23,681 nucleotides of DNA from Scatomorpha gallistercoris. Lineage in GTDB: Bacteria > Bacillota > Clostridia > Oscillospirales > Oscillospiraceae. The position numbers and the translations under genes were made by a program. Under the pieces are notes generated by a model. That model searched no databases. It was not told the origin of the DNA and saw only the letters and a list, made by a program, of their open reading frames with translations. Below, piece after piece: positions 1 to 5,719 of the stretch. Position 1 is the stretch's first letter. Each line of letters begins with the position of its first letter. The stretch is taken from positions 1-23,681 of the forward strand of contig DVFX01000049.1 of the NCBI GenBank assembly GCA_018713005.1. The letters are read 5' to 3'.

Positions 1-516
1 GTCGTAGTCCTTTATGAGCTCCAGCACAAAGTTGGCCTCCTCGGCTGCCTCTATGGCCCCTGTGGACTGTGAGAAGAAGTACACGCCCACGTCCAGGCCG
101 GCGTCGAGCGCGCCCTGCATATTGTTCTCGAACTGCTCGTCGACGACGATGGCGCCGGTCTCGCTGCCGCGGTAGCCACAGCGTATCATGGCGAACTCTA
201 TGCCGGAGTCGGCCACGGCCTGCCAGTCAATCTCGCCCTGGTAGAAGGAGACGTCAATGCCGAGTCGGGTGTCGTAGCCTTCGCCGGTGTACTCGGGCAG
301 GCCGTCCTCACCGACCGTGAATTCGTCCTCGGAGAAGTCGGAGACGGCCACACCTTCCGCGGGGGTTATCCACTCGTAGTTTGCTCCGGTGTTTACATAT
401 GCCATACCCTCGTGCGGGTCCGGCGTCTCTTCTGGCTCGCCGCAGGCAGCGAGCGAGACGCACATGGCGGCGCACAGCGCAATGGCAGAAATGCGTTTGA
501 AAAGTCTGTTGTTCAT
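1..516 (-). CDS. GH25 lysozyme-like lipoprotein (N-terminal part)
   Basis: Partial gene: 172 codons read leftward from an ATG at 516 and run off the window edge. The first residues form a lipoprotein signal: basic MNNRLFKR, a hydrophobic stretch, then the lipobox L-A-A-C with the lipidated Cys at residue 25. A low-complexity acidic linker follows to about residue 80. From residue 86 the sequence GIDVSFYQGEIDW, then FAMIRCGYRG and GVYFFSQ, match the start of the glycoside hydrolase 25 (Chalaropsis-type lysozyme) barrel, including the Asp of the G-I-D-V-S motif (D88). The family cleaves the N-acetylmuramic acid to N-acetylglucosamine bond of peptidoglycan. The protein is probably anchored on the outer face of the membrane and acts in wall turnover. 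An AAAGGA ribosome site lies at 524-529. The catalytic Glu region lies outside the window, so activity cannot be judged. Confidence 0.85.
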   Translation of the reverse strand, partial: MNNRLFKRISAIALCAAMCVSLAACGEPEETPDPHEGMAYVNTGANYEWITPAEGVAVSDFSEDEFTVGEDGLPEYTGEGYDTRLGIDVSFYQGEIDWQAVADSGIEFAMIRCGYRGSETGAIVVDEQFENNMQGALDAGLDVGVYFFSQSTGAIEAAEEANFVLELIKDYD

Positions 517-545
517 GCCGGTGTCCTTTCGAGGAAATTCGACCT

Positions 546-551
546 ATTATA
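546..551 (-). promoter_or_regulatory. -10 box candidate upstream of the GH25 lipoprotein gene
   Basis: The minus strand reads TATAAT, a perfect -10 consensus, about 30 bases before the start codon. The -35 match 17 bases upstream (TGGATT) is poor. A short palindrome (AACATGTT) lies between them and could be an operator, but this is weak. Confidence 0.45.
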
Positions 552-578
552 GCACGAACATGTTAACAAATCCAGCCC

Positions 579-1289
579 TCAAACGAGTGAAGTTACCCAG
601 TTATAAATAGGCACATACGCCGCGGGCAAGAATACGGCAGGAAGCATGCTGGCAATCTTGATAGGCTGCGCACGCAGCTCCATGAGGTTTATCGCTAGGC
701 CTATCAGCAGCACGCCGCCGACGGCGCTCATTTCGGTGACAATGGCGTCCGTCAGCAGCGGCGCCATCGCGCCTGCGAGCAGGGTCAGCCCTCCTTCAAC
801 CACAAGCACGCAGACGAAGCTCGCCGCCGCGCCCATGCCCATTGCTGCGCCGTAGGCCAGCGAGGCGATGAGGTCCAGCACAGCTTTGGCGTACAGTATG
901 GAGTTGTCGCCGTTTATACCGGCCTCCACACTGCCCATAACGGCCATTGAGCCAATGCAGAACATTATGGAGCAGGAGACAAAGGCGCCGGTAAAATTAC
1001 CGCCGTTCGAGCTCTTTGAGCCCAACCTCCGCTCAGCCAGGCGGCCCAGGGCGTTCACTCCGTCGTCTATGTGCAGCAGCTCGCCTACCACGGTGCCGAG
1101 AGAGCAGCAAACGATTATGCACAGCGGGTCGCTCGTGCCGACCGTGCTCACCACGCCAACGCCTATTGTGGCGAGACCCAGGGCCACCATGAGCGAATCC
1201 GTGTATTTTTTCTTTATCCTGCTGCCGCAGAGCATGCCTATTATGCCGCCGACAAGCACGGCGATGGAATTTGCCAAAACACCCAGCAT
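579..1289 (-). CDS. DUF554 family membrane protein
   Basis: This 236-residue, very hydrophobic protein starts MLGVLANSIAVLVGGIIG. It has about six or seven predicted membrane segments and Gly-rich helices such as YGAAMGMGAA and GGVLLIGLAINLME. The N-terminal pattern, the GELLHIDDG segment and the GLAINLMEL ending are characteristic of the DUF554 family (YdfK/YqgA-like). The family is widespread in Firmicutes and its transport or other function is unknown. A GGGGTGA ribosome site sits just upstream of the ATG at 1289. The gene is single and is transcribed away from the tRNA-Leu gene, from a promoter that faces the tRNA promoter. No function should be assigned beyond integral membrane protein. 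Confidence 0.85.
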   Translation of the reverse strand: MLGVLANSIAVLVGGIIGMLCGSRIKKKYTDSLMVALGLATIGVGVVSTVGTSDPLCIIVCCSLGTVVGELLHIDDGVNALGRLAERRLGSKSSNGGNFTGAFVSCSIMFCIGSMAVMGSVEAGINGDNSILYAKAVLDLIASLAYGAAMGMGAAASFVCVLVVEGGLTLLAGAMAPLLTDAIVTEMSAVGGVLLIGLAINLMELRAQPIKIASMLPAVFLPAAYVPIYNWVTSLV

Positions 1290-1322
1290 GTGCGCTCACC
1301 CCTGTGAATTCTTTGCTGCTTT

Positions 1323-1351
1323 AGAATATCCCAAGGTCAAGATAAAGTCAA
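1323..1351 (-). promoter_or_regulatory. Sigma-A type promoter of the DUF554 gene
   Basis: On the minus strand, TTGACT (1346-1351) is followed after exactly 17 bases by TATTCT (1323-1328). The -35 box is one arm of an inverted repeat whose other arm belongs to the tRNA promoter. Confidence 0.7.
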
Positions 1352-1358
1352 CGTTCTG

Positions 1359-1387
1359 TTGACACGCGCGGCGGAAAATAGTATTAT
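1359..1387 (+). promoter_or_regulatory. Sigma-A type promoter of tRNA-Leu
   Basis: TTGACA (1359-1364), a 17-base spacer and TATTAT (1382-1387) make a near-consensus promoter about 35 bases upstream of the mature tRNA 5' end. This fits a strongly expressed stable RNA gene. Confidence 0.8.
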
Positions 1388-1421
1388 ATATAAGCTATTC
1401 GCTAATGCGTATATGTATAAT

Positions 1422-1506
1422 GCGGGTATGGCGGAATTGGCAGACGCGCAGGATTTAGGTTCCTGTGAAGCAATTCGTGTGGGTTCAAGTCCCACTACCC
1501 GCACCA
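1422..1506 (+). tRNA. tRNA-Leu (anticodon UAG)
   Basis: The 85-base gene folds as a class II tRNA. The acceptor stem GCGGGTA pairs with TACCCGC. The D-loop is GGCGGAATTGGCAGACGC-like. The anticodon stem CAGGA/TCCTG encloses loop TTTAGGT with anticodon TAG at 1456-1458, reading CUA and other CUN leucine codons. A long variable arm follows, then a T-arm with GGTTCAAGTCC. The 3' CCA is encoded (1504-1506). It stands alone, with its own promoter upstream and a terminator immediately downstream. Confidence 0.97.
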
Positions 1507-1545
1507 CGTCGGAGCAAAGTCCACTTTGCTCCGGCGTCTTTTTAT
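1507..1545 (+). terminator. Terminator of tRNA-Leu
   Basis: A perfect 11-base stem (1510-1520 with 1523-1533, CGGAGCAAAGT/ACTTTGCTCCG) begins a few bases after the CCA. It is followed by GCGTCTTTTT. This is a clear rho-independent terminator. Confidence 0.9.
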
Positions 1546-1628
1546 GCCTGTGGCAAAAAAGACGTCATCCGCCCGCTCCCTTGCTCCTCCTTTCCAACTG
1601 CGGCCCGCTGCGCTGGGCTCGCAGTTGG
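1539..1628 (+). repeat. Structured repeat, copy 1
   Basis: The copy reads CTTTTTAT, six bases, GGCAAAAA, an ACGTC block, then TCCCTTGCTCCTCCTTTC, a hairpin CCAACTGCG/CGCAGTTGG, and ends in GGGCTCGCAGTTG (1615-1627). The blocks occur in the same order in copy 2. Spacing differs only slightly through the first 57 bases, then by about 30 bases in the second half. Confidence 0.6.
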
Positions 1629-1631
1629 TGG

Positions 1632-1654
1632 GCCGCCCTGCGGGCGGCATTTTT
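1632..1654 (+). terminator. Terminator-like hairpin (second in array)
   Basis: A 7-base GC stem GCCGCCC/GGGCGGC with a 3-base loop is followed by ATTTTTC. This is a classic plus-strand rho-independent shape. Confidence 0.6.
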
Positions 1655-1692
1655 CTCGATTAAGAAATATCGATTTTAACCGTCCCATCCAC

Positions 1693-1729
1693 GTCAGGGC
1701 AAGCGTCACATCGCTTGCCCTGACTTTTA
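1693..1729 (+). terminator. Terminator-like hairpin (third in array)
   Basis: A perfect 13-base stem, 1693-1705 with 1712-1724 (GTCAGGGCAAGCG and its complement), has a 6-base loop. TTTTATT follows. Confidence 0.65.
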
Positions 1730-1778
1730 TTCATTCTGAAAAAAGTCAGGTCGCGCTCGTTATGCTGCCCTTCCTTTT

Positions 1779-1819
1779 CAAAATCGCAACAACGTTTTTG
1801 TGTTGCGATTTTGCTTTTT
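1779..1819 (+). terminator. Terminator-like hairpin (fourth in array)
   Basis: A perfect 13-base stem, 1779-1791 with 1801-1813 (CAAAATCGCAACA and its complement), is followed by CTTTTTAT. The T-tract is also the first block of the second repeat copy. Confidence 0.65.
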
Positions 1820-1941
1820 ATATCCAGCGGCAAAAACACGTCTCGCGTCGTTCCCTTGCTTCTCCTTTCAGGACCGAACCCAAAGGTTTCGGTCCTGTCT
1901 TTTGGGTTTTGCGCCCTTCCCTTATGTCGGGCTCGCAGTTG
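1814..1941 (+). repeat. Structured repeat, copy 2
   Basis: The copy reads CTTTTTAT, seven bases, GGCAAAAA, an ACGTC block, TCCCTTGCTTCTCCTTTC, a different hairpin (1869-1897), and ends in GGGCTCGCAGTTG (1929-1941). It is homologous to copy 1 by eye, with a hairpin of unrelated sequence at the equivalent place. Confidence 0.6.
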
Positions 1942-1981
1942 ATTTGCCTATAACAGCGCCGGGTACTTTTTCGCCCTTGCC

Positions 1982-2581
1982 TCACGCGATTTTTTCTCTG
2001 ATAGCTGCATTGCCGTCTGCGGCCCGGGCCGATGCTTTCAGCAAGTCCTCCCCTGTCACGCCGAGTCTCGCCTCGTCCCCCGCAAACGGGATATGCAGCA
2101 GAAATTCCCCGTCCACCTCATAGACGTACACATAGATTCCGGACCCGATATCCTGTGTTTCCCCGAGCATTGAGAGCACATCCTCCCTGCTCATTTCCGG
2201 CTTCAGCTCCATTATCTGCTCCGACGTCACCTCGGCCGGCTCTTCATGTCCTTCTCCGCCGTCTGGGGCAAGTCCCAGGATTTCATCGGCCAGACCGCTG
2301 CTTTCTCCCGCATCAAGCGTTTTCGCCGCCTGCTTTATCTCGCTGCGGCTGTATCCGCTCAGGGCCTCTGCCGGTATTCCTAGCGACTCAAGATAACCTA
2401 TCGCCGCATTGTATTCGACCGCATCAACCGCGAGTACACCCGCCGGCAGCAGCAAAAGGCACAGGCAGGCGGCGGCAATCGTAATAAGCAGTTTCTTACC
2501 TTTCTTCCTGTAGCAGGCGGCTTCAATAATGTACTTCCCATCCAGTTCGCTCATTGCCTCGGAAAACAGCTTTCCTTTCAT
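1982..2581 (-). CDS. Membrane-anchored anti-sigma-like protein
   Basis: This 199-residue protein is encoded right after an ECF sigma factor with an ATGA overlap, which is the usual place for the sigma partner. Residues 1-29 (MKGKLFSEAMSELDGKYIIE then basic KKGKK) resemble the cytosolic N-terminal segment of clostridial ECF-associated membrane proteins. Residues 30-52 form one membrane helix. Residues 53-110 form an extracytoplasmic linker rich in Ala, Glu and Gly. Residues 119-180 (TSEQIMELKPEMSREDVLSMLG, then a beta-rich VYVYEVDGEFLLHI) have the look of a BamE/SmpA-like fold. The likely role is to hold the sigma factor at the membrane and sense an envelope signal. That role is inferred from position and topology only, because no zinc anti-sigma motif (HXXXCXXC) is present. 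Confidence 0.65.
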   Translation of the reverse strand: MKGKLFSEAMSELDGKYIIEAACYRKKGKKLLITIAAACLCLLLLPAGVLAVDAVEYNAAIGYLESLGIPAEALSGYSRSEIKQAAKTLDAGESSGLADEILGLAPDGGEGHEEPAEVTSEQIMELKPEMSREDVLSMLGETQDIGSGIYVYVYEVDGEFLLHIPFAGDEARLGVTGEDLLKASARAADGNAAIREKIA

Positions 2582-3135
2582 ACAAAAACCTCCATTTCAA
2601 TCAGGTACTGCTTCAGCTTCGCACGCATACGGCTTAGGCGCACGGAGACATTTTTCTCGGAAAGGCCGGTCAGCGCGGCAATGTCCCGGCAGCTGTCTGC
2701 AAACCAATAGCGGCGCATGAAGATTACCCGGTTCTCGCGGCTCAGTCCATCCAGGAAGCTCCCTATTATATGCGCAAGCTCCTTAGCCCCAATTTCGCCC
2801 TCAAGACTATGCCCATCTGCGACGCAGCCATCCAGCTCCTCAAGAGCGACCGTATAGCGTCCGCTTCTCTTGGCGGCCTCTCGTCTCCAGTACGCCTTCA
2901 GCGAAACATTGCGTACTATTCTGGCAACATAGGGCAGCAGCAGCTCCGGACGCGCCGGAGGAATTGCATTCCATGCGCCCAGATACGCGTCGTTTACACA
3001 CTCCTCAGCATCAAGTCTGTCGTTCAATATGTTATACGACAGGCTGCGGCATAGCCCCCCGTATTTCCTGTCCAGCTCCGCTATCCCCTGCTCGGAGCGC
3101 TTGAAAAACAGCTCTATAATTTCTTCGTCATCCAT
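2578..3135 (-). CDS. ECF-type RNA polymerase sigma factor
   Basis: The protein has 185 residues, the usual ECF length. Region 2 covers about residues 10-85, with DAEECVNDAYLGAWNAIPP matching the conserved region 2.2 core (D-A-E-D-x-x-Q-D-x-F-x-x-a-W pattern) and YVARIVRNVSLKAYWRR the following region. Region 4 covers residues 125-180, with helix-turn-helix DIAALTGLSEKNVSVRLSRMRAKLK for -35 recognition. The start has an AAAGGAGG ribosome site at 3145-3152. The stop overlaps the start of the membrane partner by four bases, so the two are translationally coupled. The target regulon cannot be read from the window; autoregulation would be usual for the family. Confidence 0.92.
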   Translation of the reverse strand: MDDEEIIELFFKRSEQGIAELDRKYGGLCRSLSYNILNDRLDAEECVNDAYLGAWNAIPPARPELLLPYVARIVRNVSLKAYWRREAAKRSGRYTVALEELDGCVADGHSLEGEIGAKELAHIIGSFLDGLSRENRVIFMRRYWFADSCRDIAALTGLSEKNVSVRLSRMRAKLKQYLIEMEVFV

Positions 3136-3161
3136 TGTCCTGCGCCTCCTTTCCCGCTCTG

Positions 3162-3189
3162 AATATATAACTACGTTTTCATGCGAGAA
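3162..3189 (-). promoter_or_regulatory. Candidate promoter of the ECF sigma gene
   Basis: The minus strand carries TATATT (3162-3167) with a weak TTCTCG 16 bases upstream. A GAAAAC element lies inside the spacer and could instead be an ECF-type -35. The assignment is uncertain. Confidence 0.3.
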
Positions 3190-3221
3190 TACTACATCTC
3201 ATACAGTTTTCCCGCAATGCA

Positions 3222-3261
3222 GCGAATGCCGCCCGGCACTCAAGTGCCGGGCGGCATTCGC
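3222..3261. repeat. Perfect 18-base inverted repeat
   Basis: Bases 3222-3239 are exactly complementary to 3244-3261 (GCGAATGCCGCCCGGCAC and its complement), with loop TCAA. It lies between the end of the lysR gene and the start of the sigma gene, both minus strand. It probably ends the lysR transcript, but neither side has a T-tract. Confidence 0.75.
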
Positions 3262-3322
3262 GTCCCTGTGGACAGCCGAAGCAAACCCCGTAAATCTCGA
3301 ATTGCTCGAGTTCAATTGCGCT

Positions 3323-4210
3323 TTACATCGGCGGATTAACAATCTGCTCTATGCTGGAAATGAGGGCGCGCACGCGGTCGTTCATATAGGAGTTCTTCCG
3401 GTAGACGATGCACAAATCCCACCTGAACTCGGATTCAAACGGGCGTATCTCCAGGTTGTCGCGGTCGTAGTGCCTTACGCACGGCGCCGGCAGGACGCAT
3501 ATCTCGTTGCTCAGGTGGCTGATTTTCAGGAGGAAATCGCACGACGGGCTTGTTACATCTATGCGCGGGGAAAGGGACTTGGCCTTAAAGAGCTTCATCA
3601 GCTCCTCGTAAACGGCATAGTCGGTCGGGAATGTGTTTATGGAGTACGGCATAAGCTCTTCAAGGGCAATGCTCCTGCGGGACGCCAGCGGGTGCGTGGG
3701 ATTCATCGCGCAGACGACCTGATCCTGTATTATGACTATTTCGCTAAGCTCGTTCGACTCAACAGGATGCATGCTGATTGCAACGTCCAGCACTCCATCC
3801 AGAACCATGTCCTCGAGCTTTCTTGCGCCGAATTCGTGAACTTCCACGGTAACGTCCGGAAAGTGCCTGCGGAAACGCATAATAATTTCCGGGAAGTCCA
3901 GCGCGGCTATCACCGGAGGTATGCCCAGCATGACACGCTCACTGCTCATGTTTTTCATGTCCGAGAGAGTCTTTTCCAGAGCGTCAAACTCATTGACAAT
4001 TTTCCGACCGCGCTCGACAACGCAGAGCCCTGCATCCGTCGGAATCATCGAGTTGCCGTCGCGGAAAAACAGCGGGATGCCTATCTGCTCCTCCACCTTC
4101 TTGAGCATCTTACTTAAAGCCGGCTGCGTGACAAACAGATTTTCGGCAGCCTTGGTCATGTTCCTCGCGCAGGCGATGCCTATTATGTAGCGCAGTTCGC
4201 GAATGTCCAT
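3323..4210 (-). CDS. LysR-family transcriptional regulator
   Basis: The protein has 295 residues, standard for LysR. The N-terminal winged helix-turn-helix includes NMTKAAENLFVTQPALSKML and IGIPLFFRD (residues 17-51). A linker helix follows, and the effector-binding domain begins near residue 90 (RVMLGIPPVIAALDFPEII). A GGGAGGG ribosome site lies six bases before the ATG. The gene is divergent from the acyl-CoA dehydrogenase/CoA-transferase operon, with a 339-base shared control region. The usual LysR arrangement makes it the likely activator of that operon, with a pathway carboxylate or acyl-CoA as inducer. The effector is not known. Confidence 0.92.
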   Translation of the reverse strand: MDIRELRYIIGIACARNMTKAAENLFVTQPALSKMLKKVEEQIGIPLFFRDGNSMIPTDAGLCVVERGRKIVNEFDALEKTLSDMKNMSSERVMLGIPPVIAALDFPEIIMRFRRHFPDVTVEVHEFGARKLEDMVLDGVLDVAISMHPVESNELSEIVIIQDQVVCAMNPTHPLASRRSIALEELMPYSINTFPTDYAVYEELMKLFKAKSLSPRIDVTSPSCDFLLKISHLSNEICVLPAPCVRHYDRDNLEIRPFESEFRWDLCIVYRKNSYMNDRVRALISSIEQIVNPPM

Positions 4211-4252
4211 TCTGATCCCTCCCGTAAGCGAGCTGGCAAAGCTATTGTATAA

Positions 4253-4282
4253 ATTTTAACATATACCGGCCGCAAAGTTCAA
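4253..4282 (-). promoter_or_regulatory. Promoter of the lysR gene
   Basis: The minus strand reads TTGAAC (4277-4282), an 18-base spacer and TAAAAT (4253-4258). This places transcription start about 35 bases before the ATG. Confidence 0.55.
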
Positions 4283-4405
4283 ACCTGATTTGCCGGAAAG
4301 TTATTTCAATTATTCATAGGCTCATAACCAAAAGTTCGGCTCAAAACCGGTTAATATGTCAGTTGCGATGTGAAGCGCGTCAAAAAGGCAGTTAATGGTA
4401 CATAT

Positions 4406-4434
4406 TTGACTATACCGCGGTTTGTGTTCGATAT
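4406..4434 (+). promoter_or_regulatory. Candidate promoter of the acyl-CoA operon
   Basis: TTGACT (4406-4411) is followed after 17 bases by CGATAT (4429-4434). The -10 is poor, as expected for an activator-dependent LysR target. The leader to the start codon would be about 110 bases. Confidence 0.35.
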
Positions 4435-4451
4435 CCGGCAGTTATGGCCGA

Positions 4452-4470
4452 AGAAATGATAGTTATTTCT
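4452..4470. promoter_or_regulatory. Possible LysR-type operator
   Basis: AGAAAT, seven bases and ATTTCT form an AT-rich interrupted palindrome. Its size and symmetry fit the LysR T-N11-A box. It lies in the shared control region, but downstream of the promoter candidate, so its role is uncertain. Confidence 0.35.
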
Positions 4471-4549
4471 CAAACTAAGAATTGCGTAATACAATTGTCC
4501 TGCCGGCGGAAAATGAGCCGCCTATTAATGATTAAAAGGAGAGGCAGTT

Positions 4550-5698
4550 ATGGGCATGCTTATTCAATTCAACGAAGAACAGAAGATGATAAGAGATATG
4601 GTGCGCGAGTTCACCCAGAAGGAAGTTGAGCCGCGCGACTACTACATGGACCAGAACGACGCTTTTGACCGTGAGCTGTACGCCAAGTTCAATGAGCTGG
4701 GCCTCGGCGGCGTGCTCGTACCGGAAGAGTACGGCGGCATGGGCAGCGACTATGTGACCAGCACTATCATCGTCCACGAGCTTGCCAAGGGCAGCGCCAG
4801 CTTCGCGCTTGCAATTGAGATAAGCCACGTTGCGGCCGAGATGATAACCAACTGGGGCACCGACGCGCAGAAGCGGGAGTACCTGCCCCGCGTCGCCCAG
4901 GGCGACCTGTTCGCATTCGGCCTCACTGAAGCCAGCGCCGGTTCCGACGCGGCAGGTATCCGCTCCGTGGCCGTAAAGAACGAGGACGGCAGCTGGACGC
5001 TCAACGGCGGCAAGTCCTGGATAACCAACTCCGGCGAGGCCGACGTGTATCTCATCCTTGCCAAGACCGACCCCGAGGCTGGAAACAAGGGCATCAGCGC
5101 CTTTATCATCCCCAAGGAGGTCGAAGGCCTGGTGATTGCCAAGCACGAAAAGAAGATGGGCATGCGCGGCTCGAGCACCTGCGCGCTGAGCTTCGACAAC
5201 ATACACCTGCCCGCGGAAGCGCTTCTCGGCCCCGAAGGCGCCGGCTTCAAGATTGCTATGAGCGTTCTCGACGGCGGCCGCATAAGCTGCTCCGCCATAG
5301 CCACCGCGCTGAGCCAGCACGCGATGGACATAGCGCGCAAGTATGCCAACGAGCGCACGACCTTCGGCAAGCCCATCGCCAAGCACCAGGGCGTCCAGTT
5401 CAAGTTCGGCGACATCTCCGCCCTCATTGAGGCCATGGAGCTAATGACCTACGAGGCGGCTTATACCAAGGCCTCCGGACAGCGCTGCACGCTCATCGCC
5501 GCGCAGGCGAAGCTCTTTGCCGCTGTCAACTGCACGCAGATTTGCCTCGAGTGCCTGCAGGTGCTTGGCGGCAACGGCTACAGCCAGGACTTCCACGTCG
5601 AGCGCCTCGTTCGCGACGCCAAGCTGCTTGAGATAGGCGAGGGCACCAACGAGATACTCCGCATGGTCGTGGGCGGCACCGTGCTTTCCCAGAAGTAA
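4550..5698 (+). CDS. Short-chain acyl-CoA dehydrogenase (butyryl-CoA dehydrogenase type)
   Basis: This flavoenzyme interconverts a short acyl-CoA and its trans-2-enoyl-CoA, passing electrons to or from the EtfAB encoded next to it. At 382 residues it matches the family (Bcd about 379). The N-terminal helical domain is followed by the FAD/substrate loop GLTEASAGSD (124-133) and WITN (157-160). Later come the helix RTTFGKPIAKHQ, QVLGGNGYS and the catalytic base E364 in GEGTNEILR, the position used by short-chain and butyryl-CoA dehydrogenases. An AAAAGGAGAGG ribosome site precedes the ATG. It is the first gene of the operon, 21 bases before etfB. In this context it probably works in the reducing direction on crotonyl- or acryloyl-CoA; substrate length cannot be fixed by eye. 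Confidence 0.92.
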   Translation: MGMLIQFNEEQKMIRDMVREFTQKEVEPRDYYMDQNDAFDRELYAKFNELGLGGVLVPEEYGGMGSDYVTSTIIVHELAKGSASFALAIEISHVAAEMITNWGTDAQKREYLPRVAQGDLFAFGLTEASAGSDAAGIRSVAVKNEDGSWTLNGGKSWITNSGEADVYLILAKTDPEAGNKGISAFIIPKEVEGLVIAKHEKKMGMRGSSTCALSFDNIHLPAEALLGPEGAGFKIAMSVLDGGRISCSAIATALSQHAMDIARKYANERTTFGKPIAKHQGVQFKFGDISALIEAMELMTYEAAYTKASGQRCTLIAAQAKLFAAVNCTQICLECLQVLGGNGYSQDFHVERLVRDAKLLEIGEGTNEILRMVVGGTVLSQK

Positions 5699-5719
5699 AT
5701 AACCGGCTCGGAGAGAGAA

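Larger units (their letters stand above)
1546..1981. other. Gene-free region with stacked hairpins
   Basis: No convincing protein gene is present. The region holds three more strong stem-loops: 1632-1654 (GCCGCCC/GGGCGGC then ATTTTT), 1693-1729 (13-base perfect stem then TTTTA) and 1779-1819 (13-base perfect stem then CTTTTTA). A fourth hairpin is at 1869-1897. All run-of-T tails lie on the plus-strand side, so they look like plus-strand terminators. There are also two copies of a diverged repeat, listed separately. No minus-strand terminator is visible for the sigma/anti-sigma pair that ends at 1982. Confidence 0.75.
4211..4549. other. Shared control region between lysR and the acyl-CoA operon
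   Basis: This AT-richer intergenic region holds a lysR promoter, a possible operon promoter and an inverted repeat, each listed separately. It also contains a palindrome AACCGGTT at 4345-4352. I see no gene or RNA structure here. Confidence 0.7.

Noticed and set aside
1359..1679. Plus-strand frame covering tRNA-Leu
   Set aside because: It reads through the tRNA and its terminator, so it is an artefact.
1660..1839. A 59-codon minus-strand frame with GTG start across the hairpin region
   Set aside because: It runs through two perfect inverted repeats and the diverged repeat, has no close ribosome site and looks like translated structure, not a gene.
4444..4629. Small plus-strand frame before the acyl-CoA dehydrogenase
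   Set aside because: It overlaps the dehydrogenase start in another frame and has no ribosome site.
4532..5386. Long minus-strand frame inside the acyl-CoA dehydrogenase gene
   Set aside because: It is a shadow frame with no recognisable domains; the plus strand encodes an intact enzyme.
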